Source of the DNA: CAZRWD01 sp964603785
GTDB taxonomy: Bacteria > Fermentibacterota > Fermentibacteria > Fermentibacterales > Fermentibacteraceae
Reading direction: 5' to 3'
NCBI GenBank assembly: GCA_964603785.1
Contig: CAZRWD010000011.1
Span: forward strand, 1 to 64,000
DNA: 64,000 nucleotides
The notes below the pieces were generated by a model that worked only from the letters and a program-made list of their open reading frames with translations, ran no database searches and was not told where the DNA came from. Below, piece after piece: positions 44,879 through 52,850 of this stretch. Made by a program: the position numbers and the translations under genes. Each line of letters starts with the position of its first letter. Position 1 is the stretch's first letter.

Positions 44879-45903
44879 CGGACAGCCTGGACTACAGGTC
44901 GTCGGGCGTCGACATAGACGAGGGCGAGAGGGCAGTGGCCCGCATGAAGAGCCTTGCGAGGGCGACCTTCACGCCCCGCGTGATGTCCGATCTGGGAGGG
45001 TTCGGAGGGCTCTTCAGGGCGGATTTCGGCGGCCTCCGGGAGCCCGTCCTGGTAGCCAGCACGGACGGGGTCGGGACCAAGCTCAGGGTCGCCTCGATGA
45101 CCGGCCGTTACGACACGGTCGGGCGCGACCTGGTCAACCACTGCGTGAACGACATCCTGGCCCAGGGGGCCGAGCCGCTCTTCTTCCTGGACTACATCGC
45201 GTGCGGAAGGCTCGAGGCCTCCGTGGCGGTCCGGATCGTCGAGGGCCTCTCGGCCGCCTGCATCGAGAACGGCTGCGCCCTGCTCGGGGGGGAGACGGCC
45301 GAGATGCCGGGCTTCTACGCCCCGGGGGACTACGACGTGGCGGGAACCATCGTCGGAGTCGCCGACAGGGATTCGATCCCGGACCGATCTCTTGTCGAGC
45401 CCGGGATGCCCGTGCTCGGGCTGCACTCCAGCGGGCTGCACACCAACGGCTACTCCCTCGCCCGAAGGGTCCTGTTCGACAAGGCCGGCCTCTCGCCCGA
45501 CGACCGTCCGGACGAGCTCGGCGGGGTCACCGTGGCCGACGCCCTCCTGGAGGTGCACCTCAGCTACCTGAAGGCGGTCGGACCCATGCTGCGCGGCGGA
45601 CTCGCCGCGGGCATCTGCCATGTCACCGGGGGCGGCATCCCGGGGAACCTGCCGAGGATCCTCCCCGAGGGCTGCGGCGCGCTCATCCGGCTGCCGGACG
45701 ATCCGCCTCCCCTCTTCGGTCTGATAAGGGACCTCGGCGAAATTTCCGATCACGAGATGCAGCGCGCCTTCAACCTGGGGGCGGGGATGCTCGTGGTCCT
45801 CCGCCGCGGACTCGAGGAGGCCGCCGGGATGGCCCGCGAGGCGGGCTTTCGCGCATACGAGGCCGGATCGATAGATTCCACCGGCAGGATAACGCTGGAC
45901 TGA
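44875..45903 (+). CDS. purM: phosphoribosylformylglycinamidine cyclo-ligase (AIR synthetase)
   Basis: Fifth step of purine synthesis. 342 residues. DYRSSGVDIDEGERAV opens the chain; STDGVGTKL, NHCVNDILAQGAEPLFFLDY and GGETAEMPGFY are the ATP/substrate motifs, and HVTGGGIPGNLPR lies in the second half. GTG 44875 overlaps the kinase stop. No other pur genes are in the window. Confidence 0.96.
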   Translation: MTDSLDYRSSGVDIDEGERAVARMKSLARATFTPRVMSDLGGFGGLFRADFGGLREPVLVASTDGVGTKLRVASMTGRYDTVGRDLVNHCVNDILAQGAEPLFFLDYIACGRLEASVAVRIVEGLSAACIENGCALLGGETAEMPGFYAPGDYDVAGTIVGVADRDSIPDRSLVEPGMPVLGLHSSGLHTNGYSLARRVLFDKAGLSPDDRPDELGGVTVADALLEVHLSYLKAVGPMLRGGLAAGICHVTGGGIPGNLPRILPEGCGALIRLPDDPPPLFGLIRDLGEISDHEMQRAFNLGAGMLVVLRRGLEEAAGMAREAGFRAYEAGSIDSTGRITLD

Positions 45904-45914
45904 GCGGAGGACAG

Positions 45915-47114
45915 ATGCACAGGACGCTTGCGGAGGGACTCGCATCCCCGGACGGGGGCAGGATACTGCTGGCAGTCCTGGACGGGCTCGGCGACATCTC
46001 CGGCCCCTCCGGGATGACGCCGCTGGAGGCGGCATCCACGCCAAACCTCGACGCGCTGGCCCCCCTCTCGGCCCTGGGGCAGCACATACCGGTGTCCCAC
46101 GGCATCACCCCCGGAAGCGGTCCGGCCCACCTTGCGCTGTTCGGCTACGACCCGGTCGAGTTCTTCGTCGGGAGGGGCATCCTCTCGGCTCTCGGCGTGG
46201 GTTTCCCCGTCGTCCCGGGCGACCTGGCGGCCAGGGCCAACTTCTGCACGCTCGGACCGGACGGGAGGATCACCGACAGGAGGGCGGGCAGGATCGACAG
46301 CTCCGAGAACGCAAGGCTGGTCTCCATGCTGGACGGCATGAGGATCGACGACGTGGAGGTCTTCGTCAGGACCGAGAAGGAGCACCGGGCCTGCGTCGTG
46401 TTCCGGGGCGAGGGCCTCGGGGAGGCCGTCGGAGACAGCGATCCCGGGCATGCGGGCCTCCCTCCCCTCGTGCCGGTGGCGCACGACGGAGCATCCGCCA
46501 GGAGCGCCCGGGTGGTCTCGGAGTTCCTCCGACGCGCCGGGGAGGCGCTGGCGGGTGAGCATCCCGCCAACGGTATCCTCCTTCGCGGGTTCGCCTCCCA
46601 CCGGCCATACCCCTCGATGGCGGACCGGTTCAGACTGAGGGCCGCGGCGGCCGCTCTCTATCCGATGTACAGGGGCGTGGCCGCCCTCGTAGGCATGGAC
46701 ATGCTCCGGTGCGCCACGGCGGACGACCAGATCCGTGCGGCGGAGCTGGCGGCCGGGGAGGGATACGACCTCCTCTTCCTCCACCACAAGCCCACGGACA
46801 GCTCGGGAGAGGACGGCGACTTCGAGGCGAAGACCGCCGCCGTGGAGTCCTTCGACCGCATGCTTCCGGGGCTCCTGGATGCCGGTTTCGACGTGACGTG
46901 CATAACGGGCGACCACAGCACCCCTTGCCCCATGAAGCTGCACAGCTGGCACCCGGTCCCTGTCCTCGTCTCGGGAGGCCCGCAGAGAACCGGCTGGAGC
47001 AGGCGCCTCACCGAGCGCGAGGCCGCCTCCGGGGCTCTCGGGACATTCATGGCCGTCGACCTGATGCCCATCCTCCTCGCGTCGGCCGGTCGCCTGGAGA
47101 AGTACGGCGCATGA
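45915..47114 (+). CDS. apgM: 2,3-bisphosphoglycerate-independent phosphoglycerate mutase, archaeal type
   Basis: Interconverts 3- and 2-phosphoglycerate. 399 residues of the alkaline-phosphatase superfamily. LLAVLDGLGD supplies a metal Asp; HGITPGSGPAHLALFGYDP holds the nucleophilic Ser; HHKPTDSSGEDGD and ITGDHSTPCPMKLHSWHPVP give the remaining metal ligands. ATG 45915 with GGAGG. nadA overlaps its end as ATGA. Confidence 0.93.
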   Translation: MHRTLAEGLASPDGGRILLAVLDGLGDISGPSGMTPLEAASTPNLDALAPLSALGQHIPVSHGITPGSGPAHLALFGYDPVEFFVGRGILSALGVGFPVVPGDLAARANFCTLGPDGRITDRRAGRIDSSENARLVSMLDGMRIDDVEVFVRTEKEHRACVVFRGEGLGEAVGDSDPGHAGLPPLVPVAHDGASARSARVVSEFLRRAGEALAGEHPANGILLRGFASHRPYPSMADRFRLRAAAAALYPMYRGVAALVGMDMLRCATADDQIRAAELAAGEGYDLLFLHHKPTDSSGEDGDFEAKTAAVESFDRMLPGLLDAGFDVTCITGDHSTPCPMKLHSWHPVPVLVSGGPQRTGWSRRLTEREAASGALGTFMAVDLMPILLASAGRLEKYGA

Positions 47115-48019
47115 TCCGCCCCGCCCCCGGACACGAGGGGATCGAGGACCTGAGGCGCAGTCGAGGTGCGCTCATCCTCGCGCACAGCTACCAGCCGCCC
47201 GGGATACAGGACCTGGCCGACATGGTGGGCGACTCCCTCGAACTGAGCAGGGCCGCACGCGACTCGTCCAAGGATGTGATCGTGGTATGCGGGGTTCGGT
47301 TCATGGCGGAGACGGCCGCAATCCTGGCGCCTGGGAGGACGGTGATCCACCCGGTTCCCGGTTCTGGCTGCCCCCTGGCGGATTGCATGACGGTCGCCGA
47401 CCTCGAGGCGATGAAGAGAGCCCACCCCGGGGCATCGGTGGTGACATACGTCAATTCCGGGGCCGGGCTGAAGGCGGCCAGCTGGGCTTGCTGCACATCG
47501 GCGAACGCCGTCCGCGTGGTGTCCGCCGCCCCGCCCGGAGACGTCATCTTCGGGCCGGACAGGAACCTCGGGTCGTTCGTCTCCCTCCACACCTCCAGGA
47601 GGGTCCACATCTTCGACGGCTGCTGCCCCCCCCATGCGGGGGCCGACCTCGGACACATCGGCGAGGCGAGGGCTCTCTGGCCTGATGCCGAGCTCCTCGT
47701 CCATCCCGAGACTCCACCCGCCGCCTGGGACATGGCCGACGCCGTCCTGGGAACCGGGGGCATGATCGGCCGCATCGGCGCGTCCCCATCCCGGCGGTTC
47801 CTGATAGGCACCGAGACGGGATTCATACACAGGCTGCAGACGCTGTTCCCGGACAGGTCCTTCATGGCTGTCGGCAGGATTGCCTGCCCCGACATGAAGA
47901 GGATCACTCCGGAGTCGGTGCGCCTTGCGCTCGAGGCGCTCGGACCCGTGGTCGAGGTCGACCCCGTCACCGCAGCCGGGGCGAGGGATGCGGTCGAGAG
48001 GATGGCCTCGATTGGCTGA
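47111..48019 (+). CDS. nadA: quinolinate synthase
   Basis: Makes quinolinate from iminoaspartate and dihydroxyacetone phosphate for NAD. 302 residues. The three [4Fe-4S] ligands are Cys in SGCPLADC (about 86), DGCCPPHAG (about 170) and IACPDMKR (about 257). LAHSYQPPGIQDLADMVGDS is the family start. The oxygen-sensitive cluster fits an anaerobe. nadB and nadC are not in the window. Confidence 0.95.
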   Translation: MIRPAPGHEGIEDLRRSRGALILAHSYQPPGIQDLADMVGDSLELSRAARDSSKDVIVVCGVRFMAETAAILAPGRTVIHPVPGSGCPLADCMTVADLEAMKRAHPGASVVTYVNSGAGLKAASWACCTSANAVRVVSAAPPGDVIFGPDRNLGSFVSLHTSRRVHIFDGCCPPHAGADLGHIGEARALWPDAELLVHPETPPAAWDMADAVLGTGGMIGRIGASPSRRFLIGTETGFIHRLQTLFPDRSFMAVGRIACPDMKRITPESVRLALEALGPVVEVDPVTAAGARDAVERMASIG

Positions 48020-48725
48020 CAGCCAACCGCTCGTCGGTTTCTCGACCCAGTGGCTGGAGAACGCTCCCGAGAAGCAGGGTGCATGGGGGCGATGGCGCTT
48101 CGCCGTGAACGCCAGCTATGCCCGGCTGGCATCCGTATCCGGCTTCTGCCCGGTCGCCGTGCTCCCGGCGGGTCTGGGGCGCGTGCGCACCGTGCTCGGG
48201 GGGCTCGACGTCCTGGTGCTGACCGGGGGCAACGACCCGTGCCCCTCGCTCTACGGGAGGCCGCTCCAGGGTGCCGAGAACATCGAGTTCCACAGACCAC
48301 TCTGGGAGATGACCCTCTACCGCGAGGCCAGGAGGGCGGGAGTCCCCGTCCTCGGGATCTGCCTGGGAATGCAGATCATGGGAATCGCGGGAGGTGTCGC
48401 CCTTGTGCAGGACATTCCGTCGGCCGTTCACGGGGCCGTCGACCACTACGGCACGGCAGCCCTGCCGAAGGAGCACACCGTCACCACGGCCCCGGGCTCG
48501 GCGGTAGGGGGGGTCCTGGGGGGGGAGCCGCTCGTCTGCAGCTTCCATCACCAGGCTGTGGAGAAGGTCCCCCCGGGGTTCGTCGCGACCGCGATGGCGT
48601 CGGACGGAGTCATCGAGGCCATGGAGAGCGAAGACGGCCTGGCGGTGGGCGTGCAGTGGCACCCCGAGCGCGACTGGACGGGAGTGCCCCTCCTGAGGAT
48701 GCTGGTCGGGAGGGGACGGGGCTGA
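48012..48725 (+). CDS. class I glutamine amidotransferase-like (peptidase C26) hydrolase
   Basis: 237 residues. The nucleophile elbow is GICLGMQIMG (Cys117), and SFHHQAVEKV with VQWHPERDW supply the His/Glu pair. LVLTGGNDPCPSLYG is the C26 oxyanion loop. The family hydrolyses gamma-glutamyl amides such as gamma-glutamyl-GABA; exact substrate unknown. TTG 48012 overlaps the nadA end; the following manA-like gene overlaps its stop. Confidence 0.85.
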   Translation: MADSQPLVGFSTQWLENAPEKQGAWGRWRFAVNASYARLASVSGFCPVAVLPAGLGRVRTVLGGLDVLVLTGGNDPCPSLYGRPLQGAENIEFHRPLWEMTLYREARRAGVPVLGICLGMQIMGIAGGVALVQDIPSAVHGAVDHYGTAALPKEHTVTTAPGSAVGGVLGGEPLVCSFHHQAVEKVPPGFVATAMASDGVIEAMESEDGLAVGVQWHPERDWTGVPLLRMLVGRGRG

Positions 48726-49552
48726 GACTGCTCTACCGGTCGGTCCCCAAGCCCGTCGAGAGGATCTGGGGAAGCCTCCCCAACCCCGGGGGGCAGCCCT
48801 TCGGGGAGGTCTGGTGGCTCTTCGACGACGGCGCCTCCTCATCGGAACTGATCGCGGGCGGTCCCGAGGTCGCAAGGCTCGCCGACATCCGCCGGGCCCC
48901 CGCCGAGCCGTTCCCCATCCTCGTGAAGACCCTGCACACCGCATCGATGCTTTCGCTCCAGGTGCATCCCGGAGCGTTCGGAGGCCCCTCGAAGTCGGAG
49001 ACCTGGCTCATCCTCACGGCACTGCCCGGAGCCTTCCTGTTTGCGGGCCTGCGCGAGGGCGTCGACGAGGCCGGTCTGGTCCGGGCCCTCTCGACGGACA
49101 GCCCGGAGAGCGTCCTGGAGAGGCATTCCGTCTCTCCGGGGGACATGATCCACCTCCCGGCGGGCACCGTGCACGCCCTCGGAGGGGGCATCGAGCTCCT
49201 CGAGGTCCAGAACAACGAGAACACGACCTTCCGCCTGCACGACTGGGGTAGGGTCGATGCCTCCGGACGCCCCCGCGTGCTCCATCTCGAGCAGGCGCTG
49301 GCTTCGATCCCCTTCGACAGTCCACCGCGCCCTGCCGTCAGCAGGGGAACGCCGCCGGACACCGGGGGATCGGGGTATCTGATGGAGAGGGTTCACCCGG
49401 GTACCGTCCAGGTCCCGCCGTTCGGCGTGCTCTTCGTCGAGGGCATGGGCTCGGGGGAGCAGGGAAGAGCATGCATGGTCGCCGACCGCCCGGGGGGGAC
49501 GGCCGTCGTCCGGTCGCCCGCCTGGGTGATCCGGCCGGAGGAGTCGCCCTGA
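48722..49552 (+). CDS. manA: class I mannose-6-phosphate isomerase
   Basis: Interconverts fructose-6-P and mannose-6-P. 276 residues. PVERIWGSLPN opens the cupin; LSLQVHP (Gln, His) with KSETW (Glu) and LPAGTVHALGGG (His) form the zinc site. The frame has no ATG/GTG/TTG near the conserved N-terminus: CTG 48722, in a CTGA overlap with the previous stop and behind GGGAGGGG, is the likely start. The manC gene follows in a TGATG overlap, so the pair makes GDP-mannose. Confidence 0.88.
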   Translation: MRLLYRSVPKPVERIWGSLPNPGGQPFGEVWWLFDDGASSSELIAGGPEVARLADIRRAPAEPFPILVKTLHTASMLSLQVHPGAFGGPSKSETWLILTALPGAFLFAGLREGVDEAGLVRALSTDSPESVLERHSVSPGDMIHLPAGTVHALGGGIELLEVQNNENTTFRLHDWGRVDASGRPRVLHLEQALASIPFDSPPRPAVSRGTPPDTGGSGYLMERVHPGTVQVPPFGVLFVEGMGSGEQGRACMVADRPGGTAVVRSPAWVIRPEESP

Positions 49553-50574
49553 TGGATGACATTCATGCCGTGATCATGGCGGGGGGCCGCGGGACGCGGT
49601 TCTGGCCGGTCTCGAGGAAGGCCTCCCCCAAGCAGTTCGTCGAGCTGCTCGAGGGCCGCACGCTGCTGCAGGCGACCGTCGCGAGGCTCGAGGGACTCGT
49701 CCCTCCCGCGAGGACCCTGGTGGTCACGGGCGTCGATTTCGCAGGCACGGTACGCGATCAGCTGCCGGCGATCCCACCGGAGAACATCCTGCTCGAGCCA
49801 TCGGGGAGGAATACGGCCGCCTGCATATGCTGGGCCGCCATGGAGATCCGCCGCAGGCACGGCGGGGCCGCCGTCATGGCCGTGCTCCCCTCGGATCATC
49901 TGGTCTCCGACGACGAGGGCTTCAGGAGCTCCATCGCCGCCGCCGCGGCAGCCGCCCTGGACGGCTGGCTGGTGACCGTCGGCATCGTGCCCGACAGGCC
50001 GGCGACCGGGTACGGCTACCTCGAGGCGGACCCTCCCGAGGGCGGGATCTCGCGCGTGGCCAGGTTCGTGGAGAAGCCGGACCAGGCCACGGCGCGCGCC
50101 TTTCTCGAGAGCGGCAGGTTCCTCTGGAACGCGGGCATGTTCGTCTGGCGCGCCGACTCCATCCTGGACGAGATCGGGAGGCAGCTGCCCGCGCTCCATT
50201 CCGCCCTGGCCGGCATGAGGACCGGCAGCGAGGCGGATCCGGCGGTCTACGGCAGGCTCGAATCAGTCTCGATCGACTACGGGGTCATGGAGAAGGCCGG
50301 GCGGGTGGCGGTCGTGAGGGCATCCTTCGGCTGGGACGACCTGGGAGACTGGCCCGCGGCCCGCAGGGCGGGTGTCTCGAGGGGGAGATGCCTTGTCGTG
50401 GACGGACACGACTGCACTGCCTGGACTCCCGGGAGGCTGACCGTGGTCATGGGCCTGTCAGGGGTCTCCGTGGTCGAGTCCGGGGGAGTAATCCTGGTCA
50501 TGTCGGACGAGAGCGCCCAGAAGCTGAGGGATGTGGTGACCGGCCTGGAGGCCACGGACCCGGACCTGGTCTAG
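49552..50574 (+). CDS. manC: mannose-1-phosphate guanylyltransferase
   Basis: Forms GDP-mannose from mannose-1-P and GTP. 340 residues, the single-function form without the fused isomerase of long ManC/AlgA. VIMAGGRGTRFWPVSR, PKQFVELL, LEPSGRNTAACI and FVEKPDQATARAF are the nucleotidyltransferase motifs, and WNAGMFVW follows. ATG 49552. Last gene of the 18-gene run; it converges with the L,D-transpeptidase gene, overlapping by 4 nt. Confidence 0.93.
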   Translation: MDDIHAVIMAGGRGTRFWPVSRKASPKQFVELLEGRTLLQATVARLEGLVPPARTLVVTGVDFAGTVRDQLPAIPPENILLEPSGRNTAACICWAAMEIRRRHGGAAVMAVLPSDHLVSDDEGFRSSIAAAAAAALDGWLVTVGIVPDRPATGYGYLEADPPEGGISRVARFVEKPDQATARAFLESGRFLWNAGMFVWRADSILDEIGRQLPALHSALAGMRTGSEADPAVYGRLESVSIDYGVMEKAGRVAVVRASFGWDDLGDWPAARRAGVSRGRCLVVDGHDCTAWTPGRLTVVMGLSGVSVVESGGVILVMSDESAQKLRDVVTGLEATDPDLV

Positions 50575-51029
50575 TCGGATCTCCTGATGGAAACGCCCGA
50601 CCCGTTCGGGAGCCAGCCGTAGGCCCATGGGGCGGTGAAGGCCCCCAGACGGATGCAGCCGTGTGACTGGGGTGTCCCCAGCAGACGGAGGGCCCTGGAT
50701 CCGCCCGCCTGGTGGAGCCCGATCTCGCCGGATGGGTCGATGCACATCCAGAAGGGCATCCTCACCAGGTAGCGGCTGCTTATCGGAGCCCTCCTGCGGT
50801 ACAGGACGGTGAAGTCGCCGGCCGGGGTCGAGTGCCCCGGCCTGCCCGAGGAGATCATGGAGAGGTTGGCCTCCCGGCCGTCCTCCGTGAAGAGGATGAC
50901 CTGCCTGTCGAGAAGGACGACGGCCTCCCGGGAAGGTGCGGCGGGCTGGTGCAGCTCCGCCCCTCCGACTCCCGTCGAGGACAGGAGCAGCCCGAGCACG
51001 AGTTTCAGCAGATCGGCCAGCGTACCCAT
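50571..51029 (-). CDS. L,D-transpeptidase (YkuD) family protein
   Basis: 152 residues. The N-terminal segment (about 5-24) is a signal or anchor. The YkuD domain begins VVLLDRQVILFT and holds the catalytic Cys-His in QSHGCIRLG (about 120-124). It cross-links or anchors peptidoglycan stems, or attaches lipoproteins to the wall. ATG 51029 with GGGAGGG. Divergent from the TPR lipoprotein gene; the two share a 130-nt promoter region. Confidence 0.92.
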   Translation of the reverse strand: MGTLADLLKLVLGLLLSSTGVGGAELHQPAAPSREAVVLLDRQVILFTEDGREANLSMISSGRPGHSTPAGDFTVLYRRRAPISSRYLVRMPFWMCIDPSGEIGLHQAGGSRALRLLGTPQSHGCIRLGAFTAPWAYGWLPNGSGVSIRRSD

Positions 51030-51053
51030 GCAAAACCCTCCCTGGGGGCGGAT

Positions 51054-51083
51054 TGTCTAAGCAGACGGCGCCCCGCCGTCAAG
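51054..51083 (-). promoter_or_regulatory. possible promoter of the L,D-transpeptidase gene
   Basis: Minus-strand TTGACG (51083-51078), an 18-nt spacer and TAGACA (51059-51054), giving a leader of about 18 nt that contains the SD. Confidence 0.4.
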
Positions 51084-51093
51084 CCCGGGGCGT

Positions 51094-51120
51094 TGACTTG
51101 GTTCCGGTCATTGCAGATTT
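51094..51120 (+). promoter_or_regulatory. possible promoter of the TPR lipoprotein gene
   Basis: TTGACT (51094-51099) with CAGATT (51115-51120) at 15-nt spacing; AT-rich patch, weak -10. Confidence 0.4.
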
Positions 51121-51160
51121 TCCAGTGACTTTTCAGTCAGTTTCCCGAACGGAGGATCAG

Positions 51161-52453
51161 GTGTCGCAGAGATTGAACGGCATAGCGCGCGCGGCGCTCG
51201 TGCTCGCGGCCCTCGCCGCGGTCGCGTGCTCCACGCCCATCGTGACGGGTATAAAGGTGCACATGCAGAACGGCGAGTACCAGGAGGCCATCCACCTCGC
51301 CGACAGCGTCATCGCGGCGGGTGACTCGCTGGACGCCGAACTCTGGCTGTGGCGCGGCAAGGCCCAGGGCTTCGTCCGCGACTGGATCGGCGCATCGGAG
51401 TCCTTCGGACATGCCTACAGGCTCGATCCGGCCCTGGGTCCCGAGCTCGAGGAGTACTGGTTCGTCTTCTACAACGCAGCCGCGACCACGGTGCAGGACG
51501 ACTACGACAGGGCCGTGCAGTACCTCGAGACCGGCAGGTCGGTCGTGCCGGCGAGGCCCGAGTTCGACCAGATGCTGGGCGACCTCGCCCTGCAGGAGGG
51601 CGACATCGCCAGGGCCCTCGACCACTTCGAGGTCTCCTGGACGCTCGGCGAGGCGATGATCGCGAGATACGGGGAGATGCTCTCCTCCGCGCCGCCCGAG
51701 CAGGTCCCCGCGATACAGGAGATGCTCGACAACGCCGAGTCGAACGCGCTGCTCTCGCTCTACAACTCCGCCACGCTCCACAAGGCCCTCGCCATGTCCG
51801 CCGATACCGACGAGGCCAGGCAGGGTCACCTCGACGACGCGGTCGCATCCCTCACCACGGCACTGGGCATCGATGCCATGAATGCCGACGTCCTCAACAT
51901 GCTCGCCCAGGTCTACCTGCTGTCGGGCAGGTACGAGGACGCCATGGCGGTGTTCGACGACGCCCTCGTCGGGGTGCAGACCGGTCTGGACGAGGGCTGG
52001 CTCACGGAGGAGGACGCAGTCTACATCCGCGGCGAGATCATGCTGACCAGGGGCGTCGCCCTCCTCGAGATGCAGGACTTCGCCGGCGCGGTGAGCGAGT
52101 TCGAGGCGGCCCTGCAGATCACGGGCCCCAGCTACATCCTCCTGGGCAACCTGGCGCAGGCGCACATCATGCTCGAGGACTACGAGGAGGCAATGGACAT
52201 CCTGGAGGAGGCCGTCATGCTCGGCGACCTCACCGACACCGAGAGGGCCAACGCCTGGTACATGGAGTTCGCCGCCCTCACCCAGATGGAGAGGGATTCG
52301 GAGGCCGCCTCAGCTCTCGAGCGGGCTCTCGGGATAATGCCCGACAACGCGGACTGGTGGGAGTACCTGGCGAGCACCTACAGCCGCCTGAACAGGCGCG
52401 CCGACGCGATAGAGGCCATGGAGCGCGCCCTGGAGCTCAGGGGAGAGATCTAG
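51161..52453 (+). CDS. TPR-repeat lipoprotein
   Basis: 430 residues. The lipobox AAVACS gives Cys23 as acylation site. The mature chain is made of TPR-like helices with the usual Gly-Ala-Tyr spacing (for example AVASLTTALGI, LAQVYLLSGRYEDAMAVF and ALQITGPSY). It is likely a periplasmic scaffold. GTG 51161 has GGAGG five bases upstream. A strong terminator follows. Confidence 0.88.
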   Translation: MSQRLNGIARAALVLAALAAVACSTPIVTGIKVHMQNGEYQEAIHLADSVIAAGDSLDAELWLWRGKAQGFVRDWIGASESFGHAYRLDPALGPELEEYWFVFYNAAATTVQDDYDRAVQYLETGRSVVPARPEFDQMLGDLALQEGDIARALDHFEVSWTLGEAMIARYGEMLSSAPPEQVPAIQEMLDNAESNALLSLYNSATLHKALAMSADTDEARQGHLDDAVASLTTALGIDAMNADVLNMLAQVYLLSGRYEDAMAVFDDALVGVQTGLDEGWLTEEDAVYIRGEIMLTRGVALLEMQDFAGAVSEFEAALQITGPSYILLGNLAQAHIMLEDYEEAMDILEEAVMLGDLTDTERANAWYMEFAALTQMERDSEAASALERALGIMPDNADWWEYLASTYSRLNRRADAIEAMERALELRGEI

Positions 52454-52479
52454 GCGCCACCCGCCGTCCTGCGGACGCG

Positions 52480-52513
52480 GAGCGGGGAGCCGGAAGGCTC
52501 CCCGCTCGGTTTC
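52480..52513 (+). terminator. intrinsic terminator
   Basis: Perfect 12-pair stem (52480-52491 with 52496-52507), GGAA tetraloop, then GGTTTCT. It ends the TPR gene before the convergent biotin-carrier gene. Confidence 0.82.
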
Positions 52514-52526
52514 TACCCGGATCCCG

Positions 52527-52847
52527 TCAGATGCCGTCCAGGCGCACCAGTAGCTGGTTCTTCTCGACCCTGTCGCCGTCGGCCACCAGGACCTCCGCAA
52601 CCCGCCCCTCGATCTCCGGGCACACCTCGTTGTGCATCTTCATGGCATCGAGAAGGAGCAGCACCGAACCGGGCGTAACCTTCTCGCCACGGTGCACCAT
52701 CACGCGGACGACCGTGCCCGGTATGAATGCACGGACCTCGCGCCTGTCCGGCATGCCGGTGAAGGGCCTGAGGCCGGCCGAGGGCACCTCGGTCTCGTAG
52801 ACCGTGCCGTCGACCGGGAGCCTGTCCCTCTCCTCCGTCATCGCCAT
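52527..52847 (-). CDS. biotin carboxyl carrier protein (biotinyl domain)
   Basis: 106 residues. The biotinylation motif AMKM has Lys near residue 70, within a complete barrel of EVRAFIPGTVVRVMV, LLLLDAMKMHNEV and VEKNQLLVRL. It carries biotin-bound CO2 to the carboxyltransferase encoded just before it (3 nt gap). ATG 52847 or the ATG six bases later could be used. A partner biotin carboxylase gene is not in the window. Confidence 0.9.
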   Translation of the reverse strand: MAMTEERDRLPVDGTVYETEVPSAGLRPFTGMPDRREVRAFIPGTVVRVMVHRGEKVTPGSVLLLLDAMKMHNEVCPEIEGRVAEVLVADGDRVEKNQLLVRLDGI

Positions 52848-52850
52848 CGC

